Shown: one piece after another, positions 1 to 7,649 of the stretch
Layout of the letters: every line of letters starts with the position of its first letter
How positions within the stretch are numbered: the first letter of the stretch is position 1
From: Xanthomonas massiliensis
Lineage (GTDB): Bacteria > Pseudomonadota > Gammaproteobacteria > Xanthomonadales > Xanthomonadaceae
Reading direction: 5' to 3'
Length of the DNA: 64,000 bases
NCBI RefSeq assembly: GCF_900018785.1
Contig: NZ_FCOY01000007.1
Location: forward strand, 619,313-683,312
Notes under the pieces: generated by a model
Seen by the model: the letters and a program-made list of their open reading frames with translations, nothing else
What the model was told of the DNA's origin: nothing
Databases searched by the model: none
Translations under genes and position numbers: made by a program

Positions 1-416
1 AATACTCCGTAACCGCCGACAAAAATTATACCAGTTAAAGTTCCAACAGCTATATTCCCGCCCCCCTTGCGAGTCAGCAACAAGGCGAAAATTATAACAA
101 CGGCGGGAATGAAGGCAAGAGACAAGACGGAAAGGGCATAAAAAGCAGCGGGACCCTGAAACAACAAAAAAATCGGCGTCGCCAAAAATACGAATAAAGG
201 CTGAAACCCGCTCGTCTGAGTCATGCCATCCGCGGAAAATCCCAGTCCCGAGCCAATATTACGCGCTATAGAAGCAATATAGTACGTATCGTCCGGGTAA
301 TATCTCCCATCAATTTCATTAATATTATCGCAGAGCATAAAAACGCCAAGCAATAACGGCAGCATCGGAATGAGAGTCACCGTCAACAAGCGCCAGTTTA
401 AAATATTTCCATTCAT
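1..416 (-). CDS. GT-C type membrane glycosyltransferase, N-terminal part (cut by window edge)
   Basis: Reading the minus strand from the ATG at 414-416 gives an open frame that runs off the left edge (about 138 codons visible). It starts MNGNILNWRLLTV, has a hydrophobic first helix, and then a lumenal loop with YYPDDTYYIASIARNIGSG and TSGFQPLF. Paired acidic residues followed by Ala-Arg-Asn and Gly-rich/PLF motifs after the first helix are typical of polyprenyl-phosphate-sugar-dependent GT-C/GT39-like transferases. Two more hydrophobic segments follow. It is the last gene of the AT-richer block downstream of pilA, so a role in modifying pilin or a surface glycan is plausible but inferred. The C-terminal part is not visible, so the family call is only moderately sure. 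Confidence 0.6.
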   Translation of the reverse strand, partial: MNGNILNWRLLTVTLIPMLPLLLGVFMLCDNINEIDGRYYPDDTYYIASIARNIGSGLGFSADGMTQTSGFQPLFVFLATPIFLLFQGPAAFYALSVLSLAFIPAVVIIFALLLTRKGGGNIAVGTLTGIIFVGGYGV

Positions 417-882
417 TTTAGATTCCAGCGAAGACGGAGATGGAGCTCGGGATCAACTGTGATAGCGACCGATGCCTATTAAGATCGATGTAGCAACAGC
501 GCTCGTTAGAAATCATTGTCGCCATCAACCACACCTTATAGCGGCCTTAGCATGCATAATAGAGCCATTCAATTTCTGCGCAGGCGATGCATCAACCACG
601 CAACGGAATTAGCACGGACAAGAAACAAGATGAAGCACAACTGTTGGAACCTGAAATCGCCGACGCTAGGCGCCATACAGCAGGTGCAAGCAGTGAAGCT
701 GGTAGCCAGCGTCGGGGAAACACGGTAGCCAGTGTCTCTCTGCACCACACGCTAAGGAATACCACGAAACGAGTGCGCTACAGTCAATTCATGCGTCGCA
801 GCCACTCACCAAATTTGCATAGCCATCATGCTTACTTCAATGGACGACCGTGGCCGACTTTTCCGGATTAAGATCAATCAGA
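417..882. other. Intergenic region, no gene recognised
   Basis: This 466-bp stretch lies between the start of the glycosyltransferase gene and the stop of the second pilin gene. Short frames exist on the plus strand (for example 516-728 and 587-871), but they overlap one another, have atypical composition and resemble no family I know. I see no convincing terminator or promoter. Composition is AT-richer than the core genome, like the genes on either side. Confidence 0.5.
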
Positions 883-1293
883 TCAATTCCGGCACTCGGA
901 CGGAAGATATTTATTATCTCCAGAAATTCTGACACACATCCAAGAAATCGATCCGCCGCCGTAGTTAGGAATCAGCTCCAATATCATCGACCCAGCAACT
1001 GTAGTAGTCGCCAACCTCAAATGGCCGTCACCAGTACACGATATGGATTCAATATTCTTGCTTGGCAGCCCCGCCACCATTATATTTTGGCATGCAGCCG
1101 AATCTAGAGTGCCGCTGTTAACAGCGTTCTCGACTACAAAAGATTTATATGTGCCCCCCACGATCAACGCCTCGGCAACCCGACTGCGGACCGCATAATC
1201 CTGATACGCAGGTAGCGCCATAGATGCCAATATCGCGATTATTGTCACCACCACCATCAACTCGACCAACGAAAATCCCCGTTCTTGGTTCAC
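883..1293 (-). CDS. Second type IV pilin (PilA-like)
   Basis: A 136-residue type IV pilin. The N-terminus is a short leader MNQERG followed by [19 protein letters not shown]: the prepilin peptidase site after Gly6, Glu at mature position 5, and the long hydrophobic helix that packs in the fibre core. The C-terminal domain has a Cys pair (Trp-Met-Cys ... Ser-Glu-Cys-Arg-Asn) like that of PilA at 3293-3721, plus two more cysteines in the middle. The start is GTG at 1291-1293. It lies 47 bp after the TPR membrane protein gene, in the same direction, so it is likely co-transcribed. It resembles the major pilin closely in the helix and poorly in the head, so it may be an alternative or accessory pilin subunit. 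PilD at 5353-6216 would process it. Confidence 0.88.
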   Translation of the reverse strand: MNQERGFSLVELMVVVTIIAILASMALPAYQDYAVRSRVAEALIVGGTYKSFVVENAVNSGTLDSAACQNIMVAGLPSKNIESISCTGDGHLRLATTTVAGSMILELIPNYGGGSISWMCVRISGDNKYLPSECRN

Positions 1294-1340
1294 CTCTGCA
1301 GCGCCCCATAAAATATAACTAATCAGAATATAGATCCGCC

Positions 1341-3194
1341 CTAAATCCCAATAGACTTACAACGCATACCGCCCCGTGCCAAATCACTTTTATGGCATGC
1401 ATTAACCAATGCTTCCTGTTTCCACACCAATACTTTGGGCACCACATTTGGAGGATAAACTTTCGAAGCCTCTTGAAATGACCTATCTCCTTGTTCAAAA
1501 CGACCCAAGGCATAGTAGGCGCGACCATAAGCAATCCAAGTCGGCCCATATCCAGCACCATTATAGAACCGCATCGTCTTTGCGGCCTCTAGCGCAGCCT
1601 CATAATTTCCAGTCTCGTAGTAATTTATTGAATACAAGCCAAAAACATACCTCAACGTACCTACATTATAAAACCCCTTATCGACCTGTGCCTGCTCAAG
1701 GGAAATCCCCCTCGCTAAAACATCCCTATGGGGCGCCCAGGTATGTTGCAGGTACCCAAACAATTCAGCGGAAGACTCAGCATAACGCCCCTGCCCCTGA
1801 AGATAATCCGCATAAACTACAGGCTCCTCTCCGTACAGCTTTCTTCGACTCTGTATAGAGGCGAACGCCTTTGTGAGGCCATCATCATCCCCATACTGCT
1901 TCAGCGCAGAAAGATAGTTATAGCCTACTAATCTATCATCCGGATACTGTCGATACATCCAGCTCCACAGAGTCAAGTTATTCTTCCATAATGGCAACGT
2001 GATATTTATGTTCAACGCACCAAAAGCAATAAACCCGCCCAATATTCCTGATGCCACAATAGGCCAGGCACGCTTCATATTTTCTGAAACTGACCATTCG
2101 CGCGGATTAAGCAATGCGATAGCCATACATAAAAATGCCAATGGGAGTGTAATAAACCTCGCGTGACCGAGGTTGCCCGCAATCGACAGCGGTAGGATAT
2201 TGAGAACCGGGAGCAACGCAAATAGAAATGCCACGAGCATCAGACCAGATCTTGTCGTCCGAAAGAATAATATCCAGACAATAACCACCAAGTAGGCCAC
2301 TAATATCGCAACACCCGACGCCATATCCATGAAAGAAAGATGAGAGGGATCAAAAGGATGCATAACGCTCATCATGGAGAATGGCCATAATGCTTCCTTG
2401 AGATAAAATGCAACTGTATGACCTACGGTTGCCAACAATGTAATCGGTGGATAACTGTTAACGCCAATCCCCCCAACCGGCAGGAATTGAGCGCGTATCA
2501 GAAGATAAATAAATCCCGAACCGAGTAATGCAACTAAAAGTGAATAGTTCCGCTTCAGAAATTCCGGGAAATAGGAAAAGAAGGGCTGTCGCTCACCTTC
2601 TTTCGCCCATATTACAATAAACGCCAACGCCGGAAACACTAAGGCCATTTCCTTGGAGAGTGCGGCCGCTAAAAATGCGAAAGAAGCAACCATGTAACGG
2701 AGCCAGCGCGGCCACTCCATCAAGAGCGCAAGCAACCCGATCAACGAAAAAAATGTCACCAGTAGATCAAAACGACCCGCAGCCCAAGCTATCGGCTCCA
2801 CCAAGATTGGATGCAGCCCGTATAACGCCATTGCGACAGTTGCACGAAATACGATTCGCTTTCCGTTTCTCCAAATCATCGCGGAGACAAGCAATCCTAC
2901 AAGGGACGTGTTAAGTATATGAATCAACAGGTTGACCAGATGTGACACGCCCGAGTCCAACCCAAATAACTTGAATTCAAGAGCAAAACTTGCCAACACC
3001 AAGGGGCGAAAATAAGCTACTCCGGGCAGAATTCGCTGCGTCAGCGCGGCGATAGTCACATTCTGACGCAAGCTCGGGTCGTCGACAAATAGCACCATGT
3101 CATCCCACACATAACTAAATGTGTGAACACGCCAATAAAGTGCGGCAATGCATATCAGCGTTACCACAGGCATCCATTTGATCAACTTCTGCAT
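1341..3194 (-). CDS. TPR-containing polytopic membrane protein (GT-C/TMTC-like), probable pilin glycosylation gene
   Basis: A large membrane protein of 617 residues using the ATG at 3192-3194. The frame extends 16 codons further upstream to 3242, but that extension lies in the pilA terminator hairpin (3211-3239), so I prefer the internal start [11 protein letters not shown]. The N-terminal two thirds contain about ten hydrophobic helices. After the first helix comes [12 protein letters not shown] and later [12 protein letters not shown], the pattern of GT-C O-mannosyltransferases of the TMTC/TPR type, in which the acidic pair is catalytic. The last 200 residues are helical and TPR-like ([20 protein letters not shown], then [16 protein letters not shown]). 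Position right behind pilA and before a second pilin suggests it glycosylates pilin, as accessory genes behind pilA do in Pseudomonas. This role is inferred. Confidence 0.7.
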   Translation of the reverse strand: MQKLIKWMPVVTLICIAALYWRVHTFSYVWDDMVLFVDDPSLRQNVTIAALTQRILPGVAYFRPLVLASFALEFKLFGLDSGVSHLVNLLIHILNTSLVGLLVSAMIWRNGKRIVFRATVAMALYGLHPILVEPIAWAAGRFDLLVTFFSLIGLLALLMEWPRWLRYMVASFAFLAAALSKEMALVFPALAFIVIWAKEGERQPFFSYFPEFLKRNYSLLVALLGSGFIYLLIRAQFLPVGGIGVNSYPPITLLATVGHTVAFYLKEALWPFSMMSVMHPFDPSHLSFMDMASGVAILVAYLVVIVWILFFRTTRSGLMLVAFLFALLPVLNILPLSIAGNLGHARFITLPLAFLCMAIALLNPREWSVSENMKRAWPIVASGILGGFIAFGALNINITLPLWKNNLTLWSWMYRQYPDDRLVGYNYLSALKQYGDDDGLTKAFASIQSRRKLYGEEPVVYADYLQGQGRYAESSAELFGYLQHTWAPHRDVLARGISLEQAQVDKGFYNVGTLRYVFGLYSINYYETGNYEAALEAAKTMRFYNGAGYGPTWIAYGRAYYALGRFEQGDRSFQEASKVYPPNVVPKVLVWKQEALVNACHKSDLARGGMRCKSIGI

Positions 3195-3210
3195 TTGTGC
3201 GCCCCAATAC

Positions 3211-3239
3211 AAAAAAAGCCCCTCACTCGTGAAGGGCTT
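3211..3239 (-). terminator. Rho-independent terminator of pilA
   Basis: On the minus strand AAGCCCTTCA, loop CGAG and TGAGGGGCTT form a 10-bp stem followed directly by seven Ts. It sits about 55 nt after the pilA stop codon and just before the chosen start of the TPR membrane protein, so it would separate strong pilA expression from the downstream genes. Confidence 0.88.
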
Positions 3240-3292
3240 CAATAGCGGGCAAGATTTTTCAATCTCACCCGCCTTCTTATCAAGCTAGACTC

Positions 3293-3721
3293 TTAGCCGC
3301 GGCATTCCGCCGGGACATACTTCTTGTCGGAGGCGGTGGTGCACTTCCAGGTAATCGGCGCATCAGGCACGGTACCGGCGGCCAAATTGCTACCGCCCGA
3401 CTGCGGAGTAAGCGTCAGACCCACGCCCTTCGCCTTATCAGTCATCGTGACGGTGATTTCACCGCCTGTACCAACCGAGATAGAGCTGACGTTAGTGGTC
3501 GCGCCGCTGAAGCTATAACCCACACTCAAAGGACTAGTGCCGTTGCTGGCATTTTCAGCAACCACAGTCTTGGCAGCCGAGGCCAGTACGAGACCCTCGG
3601 AAACACGAGCACGGACCGTGTAATCCTGATAGGCCGGCAGTGCAATAGCGGCCAGGATGGCGATGATCGCGACCACGATCATCAGTTCGATCAGCGTAAA
3701 ACCCTGCTGGGTCTTCTTCAT
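3293..3721 (-). CDS. pilA: Type IV pilin major subunit PilA
   Basis: A 142-residue type IVa major pilin, assembled into the extracellular fibre used for twitching, adhesion and DNA uptake. The leader MKKTQQG is followed by [20 protein letters not shown]: cleavage after Gly7, N-methyl-Phe and Glu5 of the mature protein. The variable head ends in a disulphide-bonded loop, Cys127 to Cys140, as in Pseudomonas and Xanthomonas pilins. It is transcribed away from pilC, with a sigma-54-type promoter at 3790-3807, about 60 nt of leader, and a terminator at 3211-3239. Length and motifs are normal. Confidence 0.95.
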   Translation of the reverse strand: MKKTQQGFTLIELMIVVAIIAILAAIALPAYQDYTVRARVSEGLVLASAAKTVVAENASNGTSPLSVGYSFSGATTNVSSISVGTGGEITVTMTDKAKGVGLTLTPQSGGSNLAAGTVPDAPITWKCTTASDKKYVPAECRG

Positions 3722-3789
3722 AGGTACATCCCCTAGAGGTTGGATTGAGCGTCATGGGCACCGGTCGTCCGGCGACCCCGTAAAGGAGG

Positions 3790-3807
3790 AAGCACGGAAC
3801 GTGCCAA
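3790..3807 (-). promoter_or_regulatory. Sigma-54 (-24/-12) promoter of pilA
   Basis: The minus strand reads TTGGCACGTTCCGTGCTT. GG and GC are spaced by exactly 10 nt, and it matches the TGGCACG-N4-TTGC consensus except for G in place of the first T of TTGC. Transcription would start near 3780, about 58 nt before the pilA ATG. pilA is a known RpoN/PilR target in Pseudomonas, so activation by the PilS/PilR pair is expected, but those genes are not in this window. The rest of the 364-bp pilA-pilC gap shows no gene. Confidence 0.78.
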
Positions 3808-4085
3808 CCTCCCGGCGCTTCCCGGGCGCCGGCGGGCATCATCCCTGGCCTACCGCGCAAAAGGAAGCCCTCGAGGCAAGAGAGCGCCAGGGCGCGCGCA
3901 GATGGACGTTCTGCGTCACTTTTTGACGCACCATTGGGTGCAGGGACAGAGGCTTTCGTCGGGGGCAGGTCCCCGACCTGCGTGTGACGTGCTTCACCCA
4001 TCGCGGCCGGCGGATGCCGGCGGCACGCGAACCCGCTACCATGCGGGACTTGCCGGCCCGGGGAAGGCCGAATCGGGGAGCCCAC

Positions 4086-5345
4086 ATGTCCGTCGCACGC
4101 AGCGCCATCAAGAAAGAGCCCGTGGACCGCGCCACCAGCCAGATGCAGATGTTCGTCTGGCAGGGCACGGACAGGCGCGGCACCACGATGAAGGGCGAGC
4201 AACTGGCGCGCAACGCCAACTTCCTGCGTGCGGAACTGCGCAAGCAGGGGATCACCCCCGGCACGGTCAAGCCCAAACCCAAGCCGCTGTTCGGCGCCGC
4301 CGGCTCCGCGATCAAGCCCAAGGACATCGCCTTCTTCAGCCGGCAGATGGCCACGATGATGAAGTCCGGCGTGCCCATTGTCAGTTCGCTGGAGATCATC
4401 AGCGGGGGCGCCAAGAACCCGCGCTTCAAGAAGATGATCGACACGATCCGGGCTGACATTGAGGGGGGATCGTCGTTGTACGAGGCGATCAGCAAGCATC
4501 CCGTGCAGTTCGACGAGCTGTATCGCAACCTGGTGCGTGCCGGCGAAGGCGCCGGCGTGCTGGAGACGGTGCTGGATACCATCGCCAATTACCAGGAAAA
4601 CATCGAAACCCTGAAGGGCAAAATCAAGAAGGCATTGTTCTATCCAGCCATGGTCATGGCTGTAGCCCTGATCGTCAGTTCCATCCTGCTGATTTGGGTG
4701 GTGCCGCAATTTGAAGAGGTCTTCAACGGCTTTGGTGCAGAACTGCCCGCCTTCACCCAGCTAATCGTCAATGCCTCTCGCTTCATGGTGTCGTGGTGGT
4801 GGCTGATGCTGCTGGTCGTCGTTGGGGCAGTAGTTGGCTTCATCTTCGCCTACAAGCGCTCTCCGGCCATGCAGCACGGCATGGACCGGCTGATCCTGAA
4901 GGTGCCGGTGATCGGCAAGATCATGAACGAGAGCGCCATCGCCCGCTTCGCCCGCACCACCGCGGTAACGTTCAAGGCCGGCGTGCCGCTGGTGGAGGCG
5001 CTGGGCATCGTCGCTGGCGCCACCGGCAACTCGGTATACGAGCAGGCGGTGCTGCGCATGCGCGACGACGTGTCGGTGGGTTACCCGATGAACCTGGCGA
5101 TGAAGCAGACCAACCTGCTCCCGCACATGGTGATCCAGATGACCTCCATCGGCGAGGAGGCCGGCGCCCTGGACGAGATGCTGTTCAAGGTGGCCGAGTA
5201 CTACGAGCAGGAGGTCAACAACGCGGTGGACGCGTTGAGCAGCCTGATGGAGCCGATGATCATGGTGTTCATCGGCACGATCGTCGGTGGCATGGTCATC
5301 GGCATGTACCTGCCCATCTTCAAGCTGGGCGCCGTCGTCGGATAA
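4086..5345 (+). CDS. pilC: Type IV pilus inner-membrane platform protein PilC
   Basis: A 419-residue GspF/PilC-family polytopic protein that forms the inner-membrane platform on which the PilB/PilT motors act. The start MSVARSAIKKEP (ATG at 4086) was chosen because this N-terminus is conserved in xanthomonad PilC; an upstream in-frame ATG at 3984 would add 34 Arg/Pro-rich residues with no family match. Two T2SS-F domains are visible, each with Gly-Val-Pro and Gly-Glu motifs (KSGVPIVSSLEIISGG ... RAGEGAGVLETV and KAGVPLVEALGIVAGATG ... IGEEAGALDEM). There are three membrane helices, the last ending the protein. It is divergent from pilA and followed after 7 bp by pilD. Confidence 0.96.
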   Translation: MSVARSAIKKEPVDRATSQMQMFVWQGTDRRGTTMKGEQLARNANFLRAELRKQGITPGTVKPKPKPLFGAAGSAIKPKDIAFFSRQMATMMKSGVPIVSSLEIISGGAKNPRFKKMIDTIRADIEGGSSLYEAISKHPVQFDELYRNLVRAGEGAGVLETVLDTIANYQENIETLKGKIKKALFYPAMVMAVALIVSSILLIWVVPQFEEVFNGFGAELPAFTQLIVNASRFMVSWWWLMLLVVVGAVVGFIFAYKRSPAMQHGMDRLILKVPVIGKIMNESAIARFARTTAVTFKAGVPLVEALGIVAGATGNSVYEQAVLRMRDDVSVGYPMNLAMKQTNLLPHMVIQMTSIGEEAGALDEMLFKVAEYYEQEVNNAVDALSSLMEPMIMVFIGTIVGGMVIGMYLPIFKLGAVVG

Positions 5346-5352
5346 TCCCTGA

Positions 5353-6216
5353 ATGGCTTTTCTCGACCAGCATCCCGGCCTGGGCTACCCCGCCGCCGCC
5401 GGGCTCGGGCTGCTGCTGGGCAGCTTCCTCAACGTGGTGATCCTGCGCCTGCCGCGGCGCATGGAGTGGCAGTGGAAGCGCGACGCGCGCGAGATCCTGG
5501 AAGAGCCGGACCTGTACGAGCCGGCGCCGCCGGGCATCGTGGTGGAGCCCTCGCACTGCCCGCACTGCAAGCACAAGCTGGCCTGGTACGAGAACATCCC
5601 GCTGCTCAGCTGGATCATCCAGGGCGGAAAGTGCCGCCACTGCGGCGCGCCGATCTCGATCCAGTATCCGCTGGTGGAGGCGCTGACCTCGCTGCTGGTG
5701 CTGGCCTGCGTGTGGCGCTTCGGCTTCGGCTGGCAGGGCTTCGGCGCGATCGTGTTCACCTGCTTCCTGGTGGCGCTGTCGGGCATCGACCTGCGCACGC
5801 GCCTGCTGCCCGATGCGCTCACCCTGCCGCTGATGTGGCTGGGGCTGGTCGCCTCGATGGACGGGCTGTACCTGCCGGCCAAGCAGGCGCTGATCGGCGC
5901 GGCGGCCGGCTACGCGATCCTGTGGTCGGTGTGGTGGCTGTTCAAGCAGCTCACCGGCAAGGAGGGCATGGGTCACGGCGACTTCAAGCTGCTGGCCGCG
6001 CTGGGCGCCTGGTGCGGCTGGCACGGGGTATTGCCTATCGTGCTGCTGTCCTCGCTGGTGGGCGCTGTGATCGGCTCGGTGTGGCTGGCCGCCAAGGGCC
6101 GCGACCGCGCCACCCCGATCCCATTCGGCCCGTACCTGGCCATCGCCGGCTGGATCGTGTTCTTCTGGGGCGAGCAGATGATTGGCGCCTACCTGCGCTT
6201 TGCCGGATTGCGATAG
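5353..6216 (+). CDS. pilD: Prepilin leader peptidase / N-methyltransferase PilD
   Basis: A 287-residue membrane aspartic protease that cuts the leader of prepilins after Gly and N-methylates the new Phe. After the first helix there is the zinc-binding domain CPHCKHKLAWYENIPLLSW ... CRHCGAPIS with the two CxxC pairs expected for the bifunctional enzyme. The catalytic aspartates lie in GIDLRTRLLPD and GHGDFKLLAALGAW. About eight hydrophobic segments are present and the length is normal. It is 7 bp after pilC and certainly co-transcribed with it. It would serve both pilins at the left of the window and any type II secretion pseudopilins elsewhere. Confidence 0.96.
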   Translation: MAFLDQHPGLGYPAAAGLGLLLGSFLNVVILRLPRRMEWQWKRDAREILEEPDLYEPAPPGIVVEPSHCPHCKHKLAWYENIPLLSWIIQGGKCRHCGAPISIQYPLVEALTSLLVLACVWRFGFGWQGFGAIVFTCFLVALSGIDLRTRLLPDALTLPLMWLGLVASMDGLYLPAKQALIGAAAGYAILWSVWWLFKQLTGKEGMGHGDFKLLAALGAWCGWHGVLPIVLLSSLVGAVIGSVWLAAKGRDRATPIPFGPYLAIAGWIVFFWGEQMIGAYLRFAGLR

Positions 6217-6309
6217 CCCGGGACTACGCCCCGACGCCTTGCGTTTCGATATCCCGCAGCCGGTTGCATGGGACCGGCCTGCGCCAGCGATCGTGCCCCT
6301 TCGGGTTCA

Positions 6310-6540
6310 ATCACCGCCCTCAAGCACTGCGGCTCGCTGCGCATGACGCGCACGAGGAGGAGCAGGTTGCCGTCGCGGCGATGAGAGACGCGGCGTGGCG
6401 GTTCGACGATCTGGCGGCAGGCGGTATCCGGGAGTTCTTGCATCTGCCCCTGCCGGGATGATCCGCCAGTTGGCCGATATGGGCGAATACGCTTCGCACC
6501 CGGGCACCGGCCGCTGACGGGCCGTGCGACGTCCAATCGG
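6310..6540 (-). pseudogene. Remnant of a RelE/ParE-family toxin gene
   Basis: The minus strand contains two pieces of a RelE/ParE-like toxin in different frames. The first (about 6540-6450) reads ARVRSVFAHIGQLADHPGRG, a typical ParE middle. The second, after a frame change near 6445, reads QELPDTACRQIVEPPRRV followed by DGNLLLLVRVMRSE, the conserved C-terminal strands. The N-terminal third is missing or scrambled and there is no start. It directly follows the antitoxin remnant at 6580-6717, the usual antitoxin-toxin order. Family assignment is by motif memory; boundaries are approximate. Confidence 0.5.
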
Positions 6541-6579
6541 CAGTGGAGTCCGGATCGGCCAGCGCCGGCCCGGACCCGG

Positions 6580-6717
6580 CTATTCCAGCCACCGGGCCAG
6601 GCGTTCCTTCGCCTGGTCGTGCGTCACGGTGCGTCCCTGCGCCATCGCCGACTTCCCCGGGGGGCGATGCCTTCCAGAACGGCAAGGCGGGCCTGCATGG
6701 GTACATGGCTCTCGACA
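6580..6717 (-). pseudogene. Remnant of the partner antitoxin gene
   Basis: The minus strand reads DVESHVPMQARLAVLEGIA in one frame. After a shift in the C/G run at about 6656-6666 it reads GKSAMAQGRTVTHDQAKERL followed by ARWLE and a TAG at 6580-6582. Endings of the type 'GRTVTHDQAKERLARWL' are common in small antitoxins paired with RelE/ParE toxins. No start codon or N-terminal DNA-binding part is visible (a TGA lies about 8 codons upstream), so the gene is truncated and frameshifted. Together with the next pseudogene it is the only recognisable content of the 705-bp pilD-coaE gap. Confidence 0.5.
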
Positions 6718-6921
6718 TCGACGCGTCAGGTGCCGGGCAGCCCATGCCGGGGTGATGAGGATGGGTTCCCGGTCGCGCCGATGCCGGCGAGCAGATCGGT
6801 GGCCTGGCGCTCGAGGGGGTGACCCATTCGGTGCGCACGAAGTGATACTTCAGGGCTCCCTTGTGCGCGTGCAACGGCCAGCGTGCGGCCGCCTCCCGCC
6901 GGATCGCTGCATACTTTCGCG

Positions 6922-7539
6922 ATGAGCGACTTCATCATTGGCCTGACCGGCGGCGTGGCTTCGGGCAAGAGCGAGCTGGGGCGCCGCTTCGAGGCGCTGG
7001 GCATCCACGTGGCCGATGCCGATCTCGCCGCGCGGCGCGTGGTGGAGCCCGGCCCGACACTGGCGCGCATCGCCGGAACCTTCGGCCGCGCCATCCTGCT
7101 GGCCGACGGCACGCTCGACCGGCGCCGGCTGCGCGAGCTGATCTTCGCCGACCCGGCGGCGCGGCGGCGCCTGGAGGCCATCACCCACCCCGCCATCCGC
7201 GCGCTGTTGCACGAGGCCTGCGTGGCGGCGGCGGGCCCCTATGCGATCGCGGCGATCCCGCTGCTGGCCGAGGCCGGCGGCCGCGCCACCTACCCCTGGC
7301 TGGACCGGATCCTGGTGGTCGATGCGCCGGAAGCGGTGCAGCACGCGCGGCTGATGGCGCGCGACGGCATCGACGCCGACCTGGCCGGGCGCATGATCGC
7401 CGCCCAGGCGCTGCGCGGCGAGCGCCGGGCAATGGCCGACGACGTGGTGGTCAACGATGGCGATCCGATCCACCTGGACCATGCGGTGGCGTTGCTGGAC
7501 GCGCGCTACGGGGCACTGGCCACCGCCAAGGCGCGCTGA
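6922..7539 (+). CDS. coaE: Dephospho-CoA kinase
   Basis: A 205-residue P-loop kinase for the last step of CoA synthesis, phosphorylating dephospho-CoA on the 3'-hydroxyl of ribose. The N-terminus MSDFIIGLTGGVASGKSELG holds the Walker A motif, followed by HVADADLAARRVVEPG and later the lid region and ITHPAIRALL, all typical of CoaE. The ATG at 6922 was chosen over an in-frame ATG 13 codons upstream because the P-loop then starts at residue 9, as in the family. Xanthomonads carry coaE next to pilD, as here, although the two genes are separated by decayed sequence in this window. Length is normal. Confidence 0.95.
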   Translation: MSDFIIGLTGGVASGKSELGRRFEALGIHVADADLAARRVVEPGPTLARIAGTFGRAILLADGTLDRRRLRELIFADPAARRRLEAITHPAIRALLHEACVAAAGPYAIAAIPLLAEAGGRATYPWLDRILVVDAPEAVQHARLMARDGIDADLAGRMIAAQALRGERRAMADDVVVNDGDPIHLDHAVALLDARYGALATAKAR

Positions 7540-7590
7540 CGGACCCCGCGGCGATCCGGTTTTCTCCATGCCTGCCCTGGGCCTTGCCCT

Positions 7591-7624
7591 GGAAAAGGAA
7601 ACGCCGCCGGCAGTGCCGGCGGCG
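7591..7624 (-). terminator. Terminator of the TonB-dependent receptor gene
   Basis: On the minus strand CGCCGCCGGC, loop ACT and GCCGGCGGCG form a perfect 10-bp stem followed by TTTCCTTTTCC. It lies about 26 nt after the receptor stop codon and also sits behind the convergent coaE. Confidence 0.75.
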
Positions 7625-7649
7625 TCGGATTCCACGCGAACGCAAGGAC

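Noticed and set aside
516-1107. Small plus-strand ORFs at the left edge
   Set aside because: They overlap one another and the pilin gene, have no family resemblance and no good ribosome binding site.
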